From positions 1 through 56,528 of the forward strand of contig JAHHTE010000001.1 of the NCBI GenBank assembly GCA_020024815.1: a DNA stretch of 56,528 nucleotides. The letters are read 5' to 3'. Numbering within the stretch: the first letter of the stretch is position 1; each line of letters begins with the position of its first letter. Below the pieces are notes generated by a model that worked only from the letters and a program-made list of their open reading frames with translations, did no database searches and had not been told where the DNA came from. Source of the stretch: Mailhella sp. (GTDB taxonomy: Bacteria; Desulfobacterota; Desulfovibrionia; Desulfovibrionales; Desulfovibrionaceae). Shown one piece after another: positions 7,618 to 16,667 of this stretch. The position numbers and the translations under genes are program-made.

Positions 7618-8615
7618 TGGAAAACTTTATTGATTTTGTGCCAAACAAAATGGCTAGAGGTGTGGTTGTGCCAGATTTTATACGAAATGATGAAAGACTA
7701 GGAGCAGAAGCAATACTTATTTTTGCTAATCTATGCTCTTATAGTCGGCATAAAAACTACTGCTTTCCAAGCAAGGAAACACTTATGCTTGAAACGCGTT
7801 GTTCTTTTAACACACTTCAAAAATATTTAAATCAGCTCATTGAATTTGGTTATGTAAAAATCAAAAAAATCAATGGAAGAAATATGTTCTATTTATTTGC
7901 TCCAAAAGAAGAAATAGAACGTATTGAAGAACAAAATCAAATAGATAAACAAAAAAATTTAACTTCTAATTTCAAGGAACTTTCAAAATTTGAAACCGAA
8001 GTTAAAGAATTAAATATTAATATTACCCCCCTACCCCCTAAAAACTCCTCACAAACTTCTTCTAACCCTCTAACCTCTAATGTGGGTGATTTTAATGCTT
8101 TTTTTGAAATTTACCCCAATAAAACCAATAAATATAGAGCCTTAATTATATGCAAACGTCTTCAAAAAAAAGGATTATTGCCCACATTAGATTATTTCAA
8201 AAAAGTTATTGAATATTTTAAAAATACATTTCAATGGAATAAAGAAAATGGAAGATTTATTCCACAATTTGCCAACTTTCTCCTGAATGAAAAATGGAAA
8301 GAAGTTCCATTAGAATATTTTGAACCAAAACAAATGGATACTCATGTAATAGATGAAAAAAAAGCAACAGAAATATGGGAAAAGGAGAAAATGATAATAA
8401 AAAAAGAGAAAAATAATAATATTGATGACGACTTAGAAGTACAATGGAATGAATTTAAAAAGAATTTTAAAACAGACATTTCAATAAGAAGGTTTCAAGC
8501 AAAAGCTAAGTTTTTCCAACTCATAAAAGAAGGTTTTTCTTTTGGAGTTATTCAAAAAAATCTAACTATTACTCCGTTAGAATTTTTACAAAACATAAAA
8601 AATCAAGCTGTCTAA
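7617..8615 (+). CDS. helix-turn-helix (HTH_36-type) protein, possible replication initiator
   Basis: The N-terminal ~100 residues of this 332-residue protein form a winged helix of the kind found in plasmid and phage replication-initiation proteins: LGAEAILIFANLCSYSRHKN, CFPSKETLMLETRCSFNTLQ (recognition helix) and a wing VKIKKINGRNMFYLF. The middle (105-160) is low-complexity and polar. The C-terminal part (about 165-332) contains FYPNKTNK-like and FANFLLNEKWKE segments seen in DnaT/primosome-like helper proteins of phages. AAGGAAA precedes the start. It heads the transfer operon and may regulate it or start plasmid-like replication of the excised circle; both are inference. Confidence 0.55.
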   Translation: MENFIDFVPNKMARGVVVPDFIRNDERLGAEAILIFANLCSYSRHKNYCFPSKETLMLETRCSFNTLQKYLNQLIEFGYVKIKKINGRNMFYLFAPKEEIERIEEQNQIDKQKNLTSNFKELSKFETEVKELNINITPLPPKNSSQTSSNPLTSNVGDFNAFFEIYPNKTNKYRALIICKRLQKKGLLPTLDYFKKVIEYFKNTFQWNKENGRFIPQFANFLLNEKWKEVPLEYFEPKQMDTHVIDEKKATEIWEKEKMIIKKEKNNNIDDDLEVQWNEFKKNFKTDISIRRFQAKAKFFQLIKEGFSFGVIQKNLTITPLEFLQNIKNQAV

Positions 8616-8646
8616 AAAGCCTGATTTAATGAAAGAGTGAGGTAAA

Positions 8647-9060
8647 ATGACAGAAAATAAAAAATATAACTACAATGGCTCATTTGGTAGGGTACAATTT
8701 CTTGCTAATTTGGAGTTCATCAAAAATGAATTAGAGAAAGGTCGTACCTTTAAATCTATTTATAATGAATTAGTTAATCAAAAAAAAGTAACCTGTTCAT
8801 ATAAAAGTTTATCCAGATATAAGACAATATTTTTAGGTTTCAGCAATAACTGTAAAGGAAAACATGAAATTAATGAAAAACAAAAAACTCAAGCTAAACA
8901 AAAAAAAGTAACCACTGAACAACCCCAGAAAAACAAACAGCAAACAGAACAAGCTAAAAAACATCATACAGAACTTAAAGAAAAAAATGATACTTTTATG
9001 ATGGAAAATTATGACCCTGTGGGTAATTCACAGCAAAACGAAAAAAAGGAGAATAACTGA
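8647..9060 (+). CDS. traK: TraK-like oriT-binding protein
   Basis: The 137-residue basic protein is the size of RP4 TraK (about 134 residues). It begins with a helical segment (GRVQFLANLEFIKNELEKGRTFKSIYNELV) followed by CSYKSLSRYKTIFL, a pattern seen in TraK-type relaxosome accessory proteins that bend oriT DNA, and ends in a Lys/Gln-rich tail. The next two genes match RP4 TraL and TraM in order, family and length, which is the strongest support. GAGG lies six bases before the ATG. In RP4, TraK is encoded beside oriT; here oriT lies near the other end of the integrated element, about 4 kb away across the attachment site in the excised circle. Confidence 0.6.
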   Translation: MTENKKYNYNGSFGRVQFLANLEFIKNELEKGRTFKSIYNELVNQKKVTCSYKSLSRYKTIFLGFSNNCKGKHEINEKQKTQAKQKKVTTEQPQKNKQQTEQAKKHHTELKEKNDTFMMENYDPVGNSQQNEKKENN

Positions 9061-9062
9061 TA

Positions 9063-9800
9063 ATGGCAACAATTCATTTTATATTGCAAGGAAAAGGTGG
9101 TGTCGGCAAAAGTATGGTCGCTTCCATGATTTTTCAACATTTCATGGAAGAAGGATATAATGTTTTGGGATATGATACTGATCCCGTAAATAAAACTTTA
9201 TCTTCATATAAAGAGTTTCAGAATATTACCTCAATAAACATTTTACAAGATGACGGCAATAATATTGATTCTCGTAAATTTGATTTACTATATGAAGAAC
9301 TTTATGAAAATTCTGATGAAAATACCCATATCATTATTGATAATGGTGCAAGTTCTTTTCTTGCTCTTGGTGCATATATTCGTGATAATAATATGCTTGA
9401 AGAACTAGAACAAAAACACACAGTTTATTTACATACTATTATTACTGGCGGTCAAGCTTTGTTTGATACATTAACAGGGCTTGCTTCTTTAGCTAAAAAC
9501 TTCCCAAACAGTAATATCATCGCATGGCTTAATCCGTATTTCGGCAAAATTGGTACAGATAATTCGCCTACATTTTATGATTTAAATGTTTATCGTGACT
9601 TTGGAGATAAAATAAAATCTGTAATCGAACTGCCTATTGGTAACAAAGATTTAATCGGCAAAGACTTAGAAATGTTGTTTGCCAAAAAACAAAGTTTTCA
9701 ATCTGGCATAAATGGTAGCAACCCCATCGCAGTAAAATCTCGATTAAGAAAATATTGGGCTGATATGAAGAACAGAATTGATAATGCTTATATTTTTTAG
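9063..9800 (+). CDS. traL: TraL-like ParA/MinD-type ATPase
   Basis: The 245-residue product carries a deviant Walker A motif GKGGVGKS at residues 10-17, with the signature Lys11, and YDTDP (switch I) near residue 38, typical of ParA/MinD ATPases. Its length matches RP4 TraL (241). It is the middle gene of a traK-traL-traM set. RP4 TraL is a cytosolic ATPase whose role in transfer is poorly known; positioning of the transfer machinery is one idea. AAGGAG lies 13 bases before the start, a rather long spacing. Confidence 0.8.
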   Translation: MATIHFILQGKGGVGKSMVASMIFQHFMEEGYNVLGYDTDPVNKTLSSYKEFQNITSINILQDDGNNIDSRKFDLLYEELYENSDENTHIIIDNGASSFLALGAYIRDNNMLEELEQKHTVYLHTIITGGQALFDTLTGLASLAKNFPNSNIIAWLNPYFGKIGTDNSPTFYDLNVYRDFGDKIKSVIELPIGNKDLIGKDLEMLFAKKQSFQSGINGSNPIAVKSRLRKYWADMKNRIDNAYIF

Positions 9801-9814
9801 TTTTGGAGCTTTAA

Positions 9815-10252
9815 ATGGAAGTAATTAACGATTTACAAGAGCCTAACACAGAAGAAAAAAAAGAAAAGTCAAAGGAAAAAGAATATCATTTGCCTGATGG
9901 TTTCGGATTATCGATTGAAGAAGTTCAAAACATTATCAATCAAAAATGTAGTGTAAGTGTTCCTAAAGATGATCCTATTATGTTAATCGTACCAATTTTA
10001 AATGCTTTTTTATTTGAGCAACAAAAGTTGCAAGAAGATTACAAAGAAGGATTAAAAGAAGTTTACCAAGAAGTTTTAAAAGCTTTTATTGTAGAGTTTG
10101 AAGAAAAAGCAACAAAAGGAATTGATGTAAAAGTAACTCATACTGGGGATAATAAGCAAGGAGATAACAAGCAACTAACTATTATTGTTCAATACGTTCT
10201 TATTGTAGCATTAGCTATTACATTAACAACTATTTATCTTTGGAAATTTTAG
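9815..10252 (+). CDS. traM: TraM-like transfer protein with C-terminal membrane anchor
   Basis: The product is 145 residues, the same length as RP4 TraM, and follows traL by 14 bases with GGAG correctly placed. The first 40 residues are charged (EEKKEKSKEKEYHLPDGFGL), the middle (50-100) is predicted helical, and residues 123-145 form a single membrane helix (IIVQYVLIVALAITLTTIYL), so the bulk probably faces the cytoplasm. A short repeat GDNKQGDNKQ sits before the anchor. The function of TraM in RP4 is known only as a contribution to transfer efficiency. Confidence 0.6.
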   Translation: MEVINDLQEPNTEEKKEKSKEKEYHLPDGFGLSIEEVQNIINQKCSVSVPKDDPIMLIVPILNAFLFEQQKLQEDYKEGLKEVYQEVLKAFIVEFEEKATKGIDVKVTHTGDNKQGDNKQLTIIVQYVLIVALAITLTTIYLWKF

Positions 10253-10253
10253 T

Positions 10254-11207
10254 ATGGATAATAAATTATTAGAACAACTTAAATATGCTTGTGGGGAACA
10301 AATTCTCAATGCATTAGCTAATCCTAATATTGTTGAAATTATGCTTAATCCTGATGGTAAATTATGGATTGAAGAATATGGTAAAGACCAAGAGCATATT
10401 GGAACTATTTCCGAAGCAAGTGCAAAAGTTATTATTAGTCTTGTTGCTGATTCATTGGGAAACGTTGTAAATGCAACAACTCCAATAGTAGAAGGAAACT
10501 TCCCTTTAGACGGATCACGTTTTGAGGGTACATATCCTCCGATTGTGGATAAACCAAGTTTTTCAATCAGAAAAAAAGCAAATAAAATTATTCCATTAGA
10601 TGAATATCTTTCTAAGGGAATTATTAACTTAGATGTTGTGAAAATTATCAATCAAGCAATACTTGAAAGAAAAAATATTGTTGTTTGTGGTGGTACTTCA
10701 TCAGGCAAAACAACATTTGTTAATGCTGTTATTGATGTTCTTTCAGAGCTTTGCCCAAAAGATAGACTTTTGATTTTGGAAGATACTCCAGAGTTGCAAA
10801 GTGCCAGTGAAAACACTGTATTCTTTAAAACAAACGATATTGCAAATATAACCATGCAAAGCCTTACCAAAGTTTGTATGCGTTATGCCCCTAAAAGAAT
10901 AATTGTAGGTGAAGTTCGTGATAAAGCAGCATTAGAGCTTTTAAAAGCATGGAATACAGGACATCCAGGCGGAATAGGAACATTACACGCTAATAGTGCA
11001 GAAGAAGCTCTTATGCGACTTGAGGAACTTGTAGAAGAAGCAGGAAATGGATCAAAACCCAAACTCATTGGTCGAGCTATTGATTTAGTTATTTTTATGG
11101 AAAAAACAAAAGAAAATACAAGGAAACTTACTAAAATTATTGAAGTAAAAAAATATAATCCAACAACACAAAATTATGAAACAAATACATTATATGAGAT
11201 AAATTAA
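10254..11207 (+). CDS. trbB: TrbB, VirB11-type secretion ATPase
   Basis: The 317-residue product matches RP4 TrbB (320) and the VirB11 hexameric traffic ATPases at the cytoplasmic base of type IV secretion channels. Visible motifs: Walker A GGTSSGKTT near residue 148, Asp box LLILEDTPELQ near 172, Walker B IIVGEVRDKAALELL near 217 and the His box GHPGGIGTLHANS near 240. The start follows the traM stop by one base. It opens the trb mating-pair-formation block, and its stop overlaps the ATG of trbC. Confidence 0.95.
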   Translation: MDNKLLEQLKYACGEQILNALANPNIVEIMLNPDGKLWIEEYGKDQEHIGTISEASAKVIISLVADSLGNVVNATTPIVEGNFPLDGSRFEGTYPPIVDKPSFSIRKKANKIIPLDEYLSKGIINLDVVKIINQAILERKNIVVCGGTSSGKTTFVNAVIDVLSELCPKDRLLILEDTPELQSASENTVFFKTNDIANITMQSLTKVCMRYAPKRIIVGEVRDKAALELLKAWNTGHPGGIGTLHANSAEEALMRLEELVEEAGNGSKPKLIGRAIDLVIFMEKTKENTRKLTKIIEVKKYNPTTQNYETNTLYEIN

Positions 11208-11524
11208 TGAAACTAAAAATAATAAAAACTCTTTTAATTATAGCAGTAGCAAGTGCGTTACCTGATATTGCACTAGCAAGTGGTAGTGTAAGTGAATTTA
11301 CCGAACCTTTAGAAAAGTTTGCTAATTTATTAGGCGGTCCGTGGATAAAAGTAATTGGTATGCTAGGATTTATAATTTCAGGTGCTGGGCTTGTTTTTGC
11401 TCGTGAAAACTTAGAAGACTATGTAGTAAAAATTTTTAAAATTGTTCTTGCTCTTTCAGTAGTGTTAGCAGCGTCAAGCTTTGTTTCTAACTTTTTTGGA
11501 TTTTCAGGAGCAACAATCTTATGA
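11207..11524 (+). CDS. trbC: TrbC, conjugative pilin precursor (VirB2-like)
   Basis: The 105-residue product has a signal peptide (KIIKTLLIIAVASALPDIALA) and two further hydrophobic helices (about 48-63 and 75-97), the layout of TrbC/VirB2 pilins. In RP4 the pilin is cut at both ends and circularised by the TraF peptidase; a traF gene is present in this element, so the same processing is likely. The ATG overlaps the trbB stop by one base, and the stop overlaps trbD by four (ATGA). Confidence 0.88.
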   Translation: MKLKIIKTLLIIAVASALPDIALASGSVSEFTEPLEKFANLLGGPWIKVIGMLGFIISGAGLVFARENLEDYVVKIFKIVLALSVVLAASSFVSNFFGFSGATIL

Positions 11525-11811
11525 GAATAATTTCTAAAGCTCTTGTAAGACAAAACTTTATTATGGGAGCAGAGCCTGAGCTTGTAGGTTCTCTTGCAAT
11601 TCTTTGTGGTTCTGTTGTTTTTGCTAACACAAATATACTCAATATATTTTTTACATCTATTATATGGTTTATCGGAGTATTTTTTTTACGAAGATTAGCT
11701 AAAATAGATCCTATTTATTTCAAAGTTTACCAAAGATATTTAGGCTATCAGAAGTTTTATTTAGCTAAAACTTCTATTTGGAGAAACGGGAATGGATATA
11801 AAGCAAAATAA
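11521..11811 (+). CDS. trbD: TrbD, VirB3-like membrane protein
   Basis: The 96-residue product has the expected size (RP4 TrbD 103) and VirB3 layout: a short N-terminal segment, two closely spaced membrane helices (about 23-38 and 40-57) and a basic C-terminal tail with YQRYLGYQKFYLA. VirB3-type proteins associate with the VirB4/TrbE ATPase in the inner membrane. It overlaps trbC by four bases, indicating translational coupling. Confidence 0.82.
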   Translation: MRIISKALVRQNFIMGAEPELVGSLAILCGSVVFANTNILNIFFTSIIWFIGVFFLRRLAKIDPIYFKVYQRYLGYQKFYLAKTSIWRNGNGYKAK

Positions 11812-11813
11812 AT

Positions 11814-11891
11814 ATGATACCAAATTTTATATCTATTTTTTTAGCATTATTTTTTGCTTTAGCATGGTTTATTGCATTTTTTGTATATTAA
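11814..11891 (+). CDS. possible 25-residue single-helix membrane peptide
   Basis: Between trbD and trbE an ATG two bases after the trbD stop opens 25 codons, MIPNFISIFLALFFALAWFI followed by AFFVY, almost entirely hydrophobic. It would be a single membrane helix. There is no convincing Shine-Dalgarno sequence; translation could be by reinitiation after trbD. RP4 has no gene here. It could also be a chance open frame in an AT-rich gap, as T-rich codons favour hydrophobic residues. Confidence 0.35.
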   Translation: MIPNFISIFLALFFALAWFIAFFVY

Positions 11892-11910
11892 TTCTTTGGA
11901 GTAAATTTTA

Positions 11911-14292
11911 ATGATAAAATTACAAGATTTTCGTTCAAAAGCAAGAGGTTTTTCCGACCTTCTAACGTATGCAGGATTAGTCGATAATGGGATTATTTTG
12001 CAAAAAGATGGGTCTTTTCTTGTTGCATATGAATATACAGGGAAAGATACTGACAGCTCAACAATGGAAGAATTAGAAAATCTTGTTTCTATAATTAACG
12101 ATGGAGTAAAATTACTTGGAACAGGATTTTGTATTCATGTTGATTCAATAAGAAGTTTTAAAAAAGCATATCCAGCAAGAGAGCTTTGTTTCTTCCCTGA
12201 TAAAATCACACAAATGATTGATGATGAAAGACGTGAGTTTTTTGGATCAGATGTTTGCTTTAAAACAAGAAATATTATTTCCATTACCTATAAACCTACT
12301 GGAATTATAGGAGAAAAAAATATTTTAAGTAATGGTTTAACTTTTTTCAAAAGTACATTGGAAAACTTTGAAGATAAGATTTCTAGTGTTCTTTATATAA
12401 ACAGATTAAAAGAATATGAATTAGAACTTGAACCTGATTTTTCCATTACCCAAAGCGATTTATTTACACATATAAATCAATGCATAACTGGTGAATTTCA
12501 ATGTATACAAGTTCCTAAAATACCCATGTATTTGGATAGTATTTTAGGAAATGAAGATTTTATTGGTGGATTTGCTCCCAAAATAGGAAATAAATTTATT
12601 AGAACAATTAGTATTGACGGATTTCCACAAGAAAGTTTTCCTTGTATGCTATCTATTTTTGATACACTTCCTTTTGAATTTCGATTTAATACACGTTTTT
12701 TGTGTTTAGATAACTTTGACGCTGTCAAAGAAACAGAAAAATATGTGAAAAGTTGGAATAGTAGTGTTCTTGGTTTTTTCGACAAAATATTTAATAACCC
12801 TAACCCAAAAATTAACCAAGACGCTATAATAATGAAAACTGACGCTGAAGAAGTAAAATTGGAAGTGCAATCCAATGATATTTCCGTTGGTTATATGACG
12901 TCTACAATCATCATTTTAGATGAAGAAGAAAATTCTTTAGAAGAAAAAGCAAGAGAAATTAGACGTGTATTACAAAATTTAGGTTTTACTTGCCGATTTG
13001 AAACAATCAATGCGATTGAAGCATATCTTGGTTCATTACCAGGCAATACTTACGCTAATTTGCGTAGACCATTGATAAAAACAAATAATTTAGCTGACTT
13101 ATTACCTTTATCAACTGTTTATGTCGGTGAAATGTATAATCCTTGTCCATTTTACCCTCAAGGATCTAGACCGTTAGCTGTATTTACAACAGATAATACC
13201 ACACCATTTTGGTTTAACATTCACAATGGTGATATTGGGCATACACTTATGCTCGGTCCGACTGGTGCAGGTAAATCAACATTTATTGCATTACTTGTTG
13301 CTCAATTTAGAGGATATAAAAATGCACAGATTTTTGCTTTTGATAAAGGTAACTCATTACTTCCTCTTTGCTATGGAGCAAACGGCTCTCATTATGAAAT
13401 AGGCGTAAATGAAGAGCTTTGCTTTTGTCCTTTACAAAATATTGATGAAAGTCCTGCCGAAATGGCTTTTTGTGAAGAATGGATAGCTATGCTTTTAGAA
13501 TTACAAAGTTATAAACTTACTCCAAAAGCAAAAAATGAAATACACAATGCAATGGAAAATCTTGCTACGCAACCTAAAAATATGCGTTCAATTACTAACT
13601 TTATCTTTTTAGTGCAAGATATTGAGATAAAAGAAGCTCTTAATCCATACTCAAGAAATGGTGTTTATAAAAACTTGATTGATTCAGATAGTGATACATT
13701 AGGCTTATCTTCTTTTATTGTTTTTGAAATGGAAGAAATAATGAATATGGGAGATAAAATTCTTATTCCTATTCTGACGTATATTTTTCATAGAATAGAA
13801 AAATCTTTGAAAGGACAACCCTCTTTACTTGTTCTTGATGAAGCATGGATCATGCTTGGACACCCAGTATTTAGAGCTAAAATAAGAGGATGGCTTAAAG
13901 TTCTTCGTAAAGCAAATTGTGCAGTATTTTTAGCAACACAAAGTTTATCAGATATAAAAAATTCAGGCATTATGGACGTTTTAGTTGAGTCTTGCCCAAC
14001 CAAAATTTTATTACCTAACGCAAACGCAATACAAGAAGAACAATACAAACTTTATAAAGATATTGGTCTTAACGATCGTGAAATAGAAACACTATCAAGA
14101 TACGCATTACCTAAAAAAGATTATTACATTATAAATAGTTATGGTCGTAGATTAGTTCAGTTAGCTTTAGAAAAAAAGACACTCGCTTTTGTAGGTGCAA
14201 GCGATAAAGAAAGCATTGCACGCATAAAAGAACTTAGAGCAGAAGATAACAATAATTGGCAAGATAGATGGATTGCTGAAAGGGTAAGATAG
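11911..14292 (+). CDS. trbE: TrbE, VirB4-type conjugation ATPase
   Basis: The 793-residue product fits the TrbE/VirB4 family (RP4 TrbE 852). The N-terminal half interacts with the membrane parts; the C-terminal ATPase carries Walker A GPTGAGKST near residue 449 and Walker B SLLVLDEAWIMLG near 637, followed by AVFLATQSLSDI. It energises pilus assembly and secretion at the inner membrane. The last 18 bases of the gene are duplicated at about 15780-15797 as part of the downstream tandem duplication, which leaves trbE intact. Confidence 0.96.
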   Translation: MIKLQDFRSKARGFSDLLTYAGLVDNGIILQKDGSFLVAYEYTGKDTDSSTMEELENLVSIINDGVKLLGTGFCIHVDSIRSFKKAYPARELCFFPDKITQMIDDERREFFGSDVCFKTRNIISITYKPTGIIGEKNILSNGLTFFKSTLENFEDKISSVLYINRLKEYELELEPDFSITQSDLFTHINQCITGEFQCIQVPKIPMYLDSILGNEDFIGGFAPKIGNKFIRTISIDGFPQESFPCMLSIFDTLPFEFRFNTRFLCLDNFDAVKETEKYVKSWNSSVLGFFDKIFNNPNPKINQDAIIMKTDAEEVKLEVQSNDISVGYMTSTIIILDEEENSLEEKAREIRRVLQNLGFTCRFETINAIEAYLGSLPGNTYANLRRPLIKTNNLADLLPLSTVYVGEMYNPCPFYPQGSRPLAVFTTDNTTPFWFNIHNGDIGHTLMLGPTGAGKSTFIALLVAQFRGYKNAQIFAFDKGNSLLPLCYGANGSHYEIGVNEELCFCPLQNIDESPAEMAFCEEWIAMLLELQSYKLTPKAKNEIHNAMENLATQPKNMRSITNFIFLVQDIEIKEALNPYSRNGVYKNLIDSDSDTLGLSSFIVFEMEEIMNMGDKILIPILTYIFHRIEKSLKGQPSLLVLDEAWIMLGHPVFRAKIRGWLKVLRKANCAVFLATQSLSDIKNSGIMDVLVESCPTKILLPNANAIQEEQYKLYKDIGLNDREIETLSRYALPKKDYYIINSYGRRLVQLALEKKTLAFVGASDKESIARIKELRAEDNNNWQDRWIAERVR

Positions 14293-14294
14293 TT

Positions 14295-15155
14295 ATGTGT
14301 AAAGAAACAGGTTTTAAATGGAAAGATATTTATATTTGGGGTGAAAATAACCAAGCTCAGCGTGTTAATACAATCGAACAAGCCTTAAAACAAGGTGATT
14401 TGGGTTGTTATGTAATTTGTGATACAGATGATTATTTTGCGACTGGTTATGGTTATTCACTCGAAGAAGCTCTTGTAGGTTTAATAATTGATTCAGGACT
14501 TCAAGAACATATTCTTGATCAGCAAGAGTGCATTAAATTTAGTGCCTATCTTCCTGAAAAATTGGGAGCAGATTTGTGTGTATATCCTGCGAGTGAACAA
14601 CTAATTAGCGAAGTAGAACATTATTGTTCCGTTCAATGTAAGTTTACAGGAAAAATGGCTGAACGACTTGATAATTCTAGTCTTCAAAGATTTATTGCAC
14701 GATTTAAGCAAGTTATTCAAAGTTATAATTTAAAATATCCTATTATTTCTGTTTATGTTCCTGAAAATGAGAAAGACCCTAAACTTTATTATCCTATGAG
14801 ATATGTAAAAGAATATCTTCCTTTTATAAAAGACCAAGAAGAATTGTATGCTCTTGAAAAAGAACTCGCAACTCAAACAAAAATTTTTATCAAACTTACT
14901 GATAAAAAACATGTTCTATTATTTGAGTTTGTTCTTGTATGCTCTTCTGGAAATAATCTTTTTAATAGCGAAGTATTAGAACTTGATAATGTCCATTATA
15001 TTAAAAATAATTTAATAAGGTATGAAGCGTTAGATTTTATTAATGAAATCTTCTTCAGTGAAGAATTTTCAAAACATTATTATACAAGTCTAGCTCCTGA
15101 ACTCCTGAATTCTTTCAGCTCTGATAATTTTTATTTTCTTCACCCAGTAAAATAG
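14295..15155 (+). CDS. hypothetical protein A1, first copy of duplicated cassette
   Basis: The 286-residue product is soluble with five or more cysteines and no membrane segment. It is about 70 percent identical by eye to the gene at 15798; the first 20 residues and residues 60-100 are almost unchanged, while the middle differs more. The C-terminal segment FINEIFFSEEFSKHYYTSLAPELLNSF also resembles the end of the protein at 18112. I recognise no domain. It sits two bases after trbE inside the trb operon, where RP4 has no gene, and is followed 12 bases later by gene B1. A role in immunity or surface exclusion is conceivable only from position. Confidence 0.7.
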   Translation: MCKETGFKWKDIYIWGENNQAQRVNTIEQALKQGDLGCYVICDTDDYFATGYGYSLEEALVGLIIDSGLQEHILDQQECIKFSAYLPEKLGADLCVYPASEQLISEVEHYCSVQCKFTGKMAERLDNSSLQRFIARFKQVIQSYNLKYPIISVYVPENEKDPKLYYPMRYVKEYLPFIKDQEELYALEKELATQTKIFIKLTDKKHVLLFEFVLVCSSGNNLFNSEVLELDNVHYIKNNLIRYEALDFINEIFFSEEFSKHYYTSLAPELLNSFSSDNFYFLHPVK

Positions 15156-15167
15156 GAGAGAACGATT

Positions 15168-15605
15168 ATGTCATGGTTTTATTGTTCGGATGATGAAGTC
15201 AGAAAAATTTTAGAAAGAAAATTATCTGATGTTGATACCCTTGTCGAAATTATAAAAGTAAAAGCAAACTCATACGGTTCTCTTTTTGTTCATGTCCCTC
15301 CTCCTGAATATTATTATTTTTCTGATATTATCCTTGAAATAGTAAGCCATGATACAAGAGATTATTTTAAAATTTTACCAAGTAAACAAAATTCATTTTG
15401 TAATATACGAGAAAGAACATATTACAAAAGTACATGTTACAGTTTTATGTATTTTTATAATATATTCCTTGAGGTTAAACTAATAAAAGATTTTGTTAAA
15501 AAAATAATGATGGATAATCATTTTATGGCAAAATCTCTGATAACCATGCAGTTAGGAGCAAAAGGAATGAATGTTATACATGAATTATCATCATTTTTAA
15601 AATGA
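15168..15605 (+). CDS. hypothetical protein B1, first copy of duplicated cassette
   Basis: The 145-residue product is the partner of A1, with GGAGAG well placed before the ATG. It begins MSWFYCSDDEV and ends KSLITMQLGAKGMNVIHELS. Both ends are almost identical to B2 (16668), whereas the middle (about 45-100) has diverged strongly. The last 88 bases overlap an antisense open frame that is the 3' end of a truncated copy of gene C. No family is recognised. The conserved-ends, variable-middle pattern suggests either selection for diversity in the centre or double constraint at the 3' end. Confidence 0.65.
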   Translation: MSWFYCSDDEVRKILERKLSDVDTLVEIIKVKANSYGSLFVHVPPPEYYYFSDIILEIVSHDTRDYFKILPSKQNSFCNIRERTYYKSTCYSFMYFYNIFLEVKLIKDFVKKIMMDNHFMAKSLITMQLGAKGMNVIHELSSFLK

Positions 15606-15781
15606 GTATATTTTTCAGATAATTCAGTTGGGGTATTACTGATAGTTGGAGTTCCAAATATATAAATATAAAAGTTTTTATTCTGTTCACAATAAGTTTT
15701 CCAATTTTTATGACAATCTTTAATTGCAGATATAAAAGTAGGAGTATTAGTATCAGGATTTACTTTAATAATAACAGGCTG
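15518..15781 (-). pseudogene. 3' remnant of gene C (truncated copy) left by tandem duplication
   Basis: On the minus strand an open frame of about 87 codons runs to a TGA at 15518-15520 and reads VIIKVNPDTNTPTFI ... YIYIFGTPTISNTPTELSEK ... CITFIPFAPNCMVIRDF. This is clearly homologous to the last 90 residues of gene C (17006-18034). It lacks the N-terminal 250 residues because sequence from the trbE end is joined at about 15780, the junction of the duplication. It overlaps the end of B1 by 88 bases. Confidence 0.8.
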
Positions 15782-15797
15782 AAAGGGTAAGATAGTT

Positions 15798-16655
15798 ATG
15801 TGTAAAGAAACAGGTTTTAAATGGAAAGATATTTATGTTTGGGGTGCATTTGACCAAAATCAACGAGTTGACACAATTGAACAAGCTTTTAAAGAAGACC
15901 GCTTAGGTTGCTATATAATTTGTGATGCCAATAACCACATTGTAAAAAGTTTTGGGTATCAACTCGACGAAGCTCTTGTAGGTTTAATAATTGATTCAGG
16001 ACTTCAAGAACATGTTCTTGATCAGCAAGAGTGCATTAAATTTAGCGACCATCTTCCAGAAAAATTGGGAGCTGATTTGTGTGTATATCCTGCAAGTGAA
16101 AAACTAATTTGCGAAGCAGAACATAACTGCTCTGTACAATGTAAATTTACAGGCAAACTAGCTGTTCGAGCAGATAATTTCAGTCTTCAAAAATTTATTG
16201 CACAATTTAAACAATTTATCCAAAGCTATAATTTGGAAAATCCAGTCATTTCTGTTTATGTACCCGAAAATGAAAATGACTCTCTGCTCTATCATCCAAT
16301 GAGATATGTAAAAGAATATCTTCCTGATATAAAAGACTATGAAGAACTGTATGTATATGAAAAAGAACTAGCAACTCAAACAAAAATCTTTATAAAGATT
16401 TGTGATAAAAAGCATGTTTTAATATTTGAATTTGTTCTTGTTTGTTCGTCTAATGAAGTTTTTAATAAAGATATAATAGAAATTGGTAATATTCATTATA
16501 TCAAGAATAATTTAATAAGAAACAATGTCAGAGATTTTATAAAGATAATTTTCTTTGATGAAGAATTTACAGAACATTTTTATACAAGCCTTGCCCCTGA
16601 GCTTTTGAATTCTTTTAGTTCCAATAATTTTTATTTTCTTCACCCGATAAAATAG
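15798..16655 (+). CDS. hypothetical protein A2, second copy of duplicated cassette
   Basis: The 285-residue product is the paralogue of A1. The DNA from about 15778 repeats the end of trbE and the start of A1 almost exactly, which proves a tandem duplication. Divergence is scattered, greatest at about 25-60 and 235-265. The gene is intact, with the same spacing to its B partner (12 bases). Function unknown; cysteines at 2, 38, 48, 79, 96, 108 and 115 are largely shared with A1. Confidence 0.7.
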   Translation: MCKETGFKWKDIYVWGAFDQNQRVDTIEQAFKEDRLGCYIICDANNHIVKSFGYQLDEALVGLIIDSGLQEHVLDQQECIKFSDHLPEKLGADLCVYPASEKLICEAEHNCSVQCKFTGKLAVRADNFSLQKFIAQFKQFIQSYNLENPVISVYVPENENDSLLYHPMRYVKEYLPDIKDYEELYVYEKELATQTKIFIKICDKKHVLIFEFVLVCSSNEVFNKDIIEIGNIHYIKNNLIRNNVRDFIKIIFFDEEFTEHFYTSLAPELLNSFSSNNFYFLHPIK

Positions 16656-16667
16656 GAGAAAACGATT

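Noticed and set aside
10223..11068. Minus-strand ORFs across trbB
   Set aside because: They are antisense to a well-conserved ATPase, lack ribosome sites and have no protein-like features.
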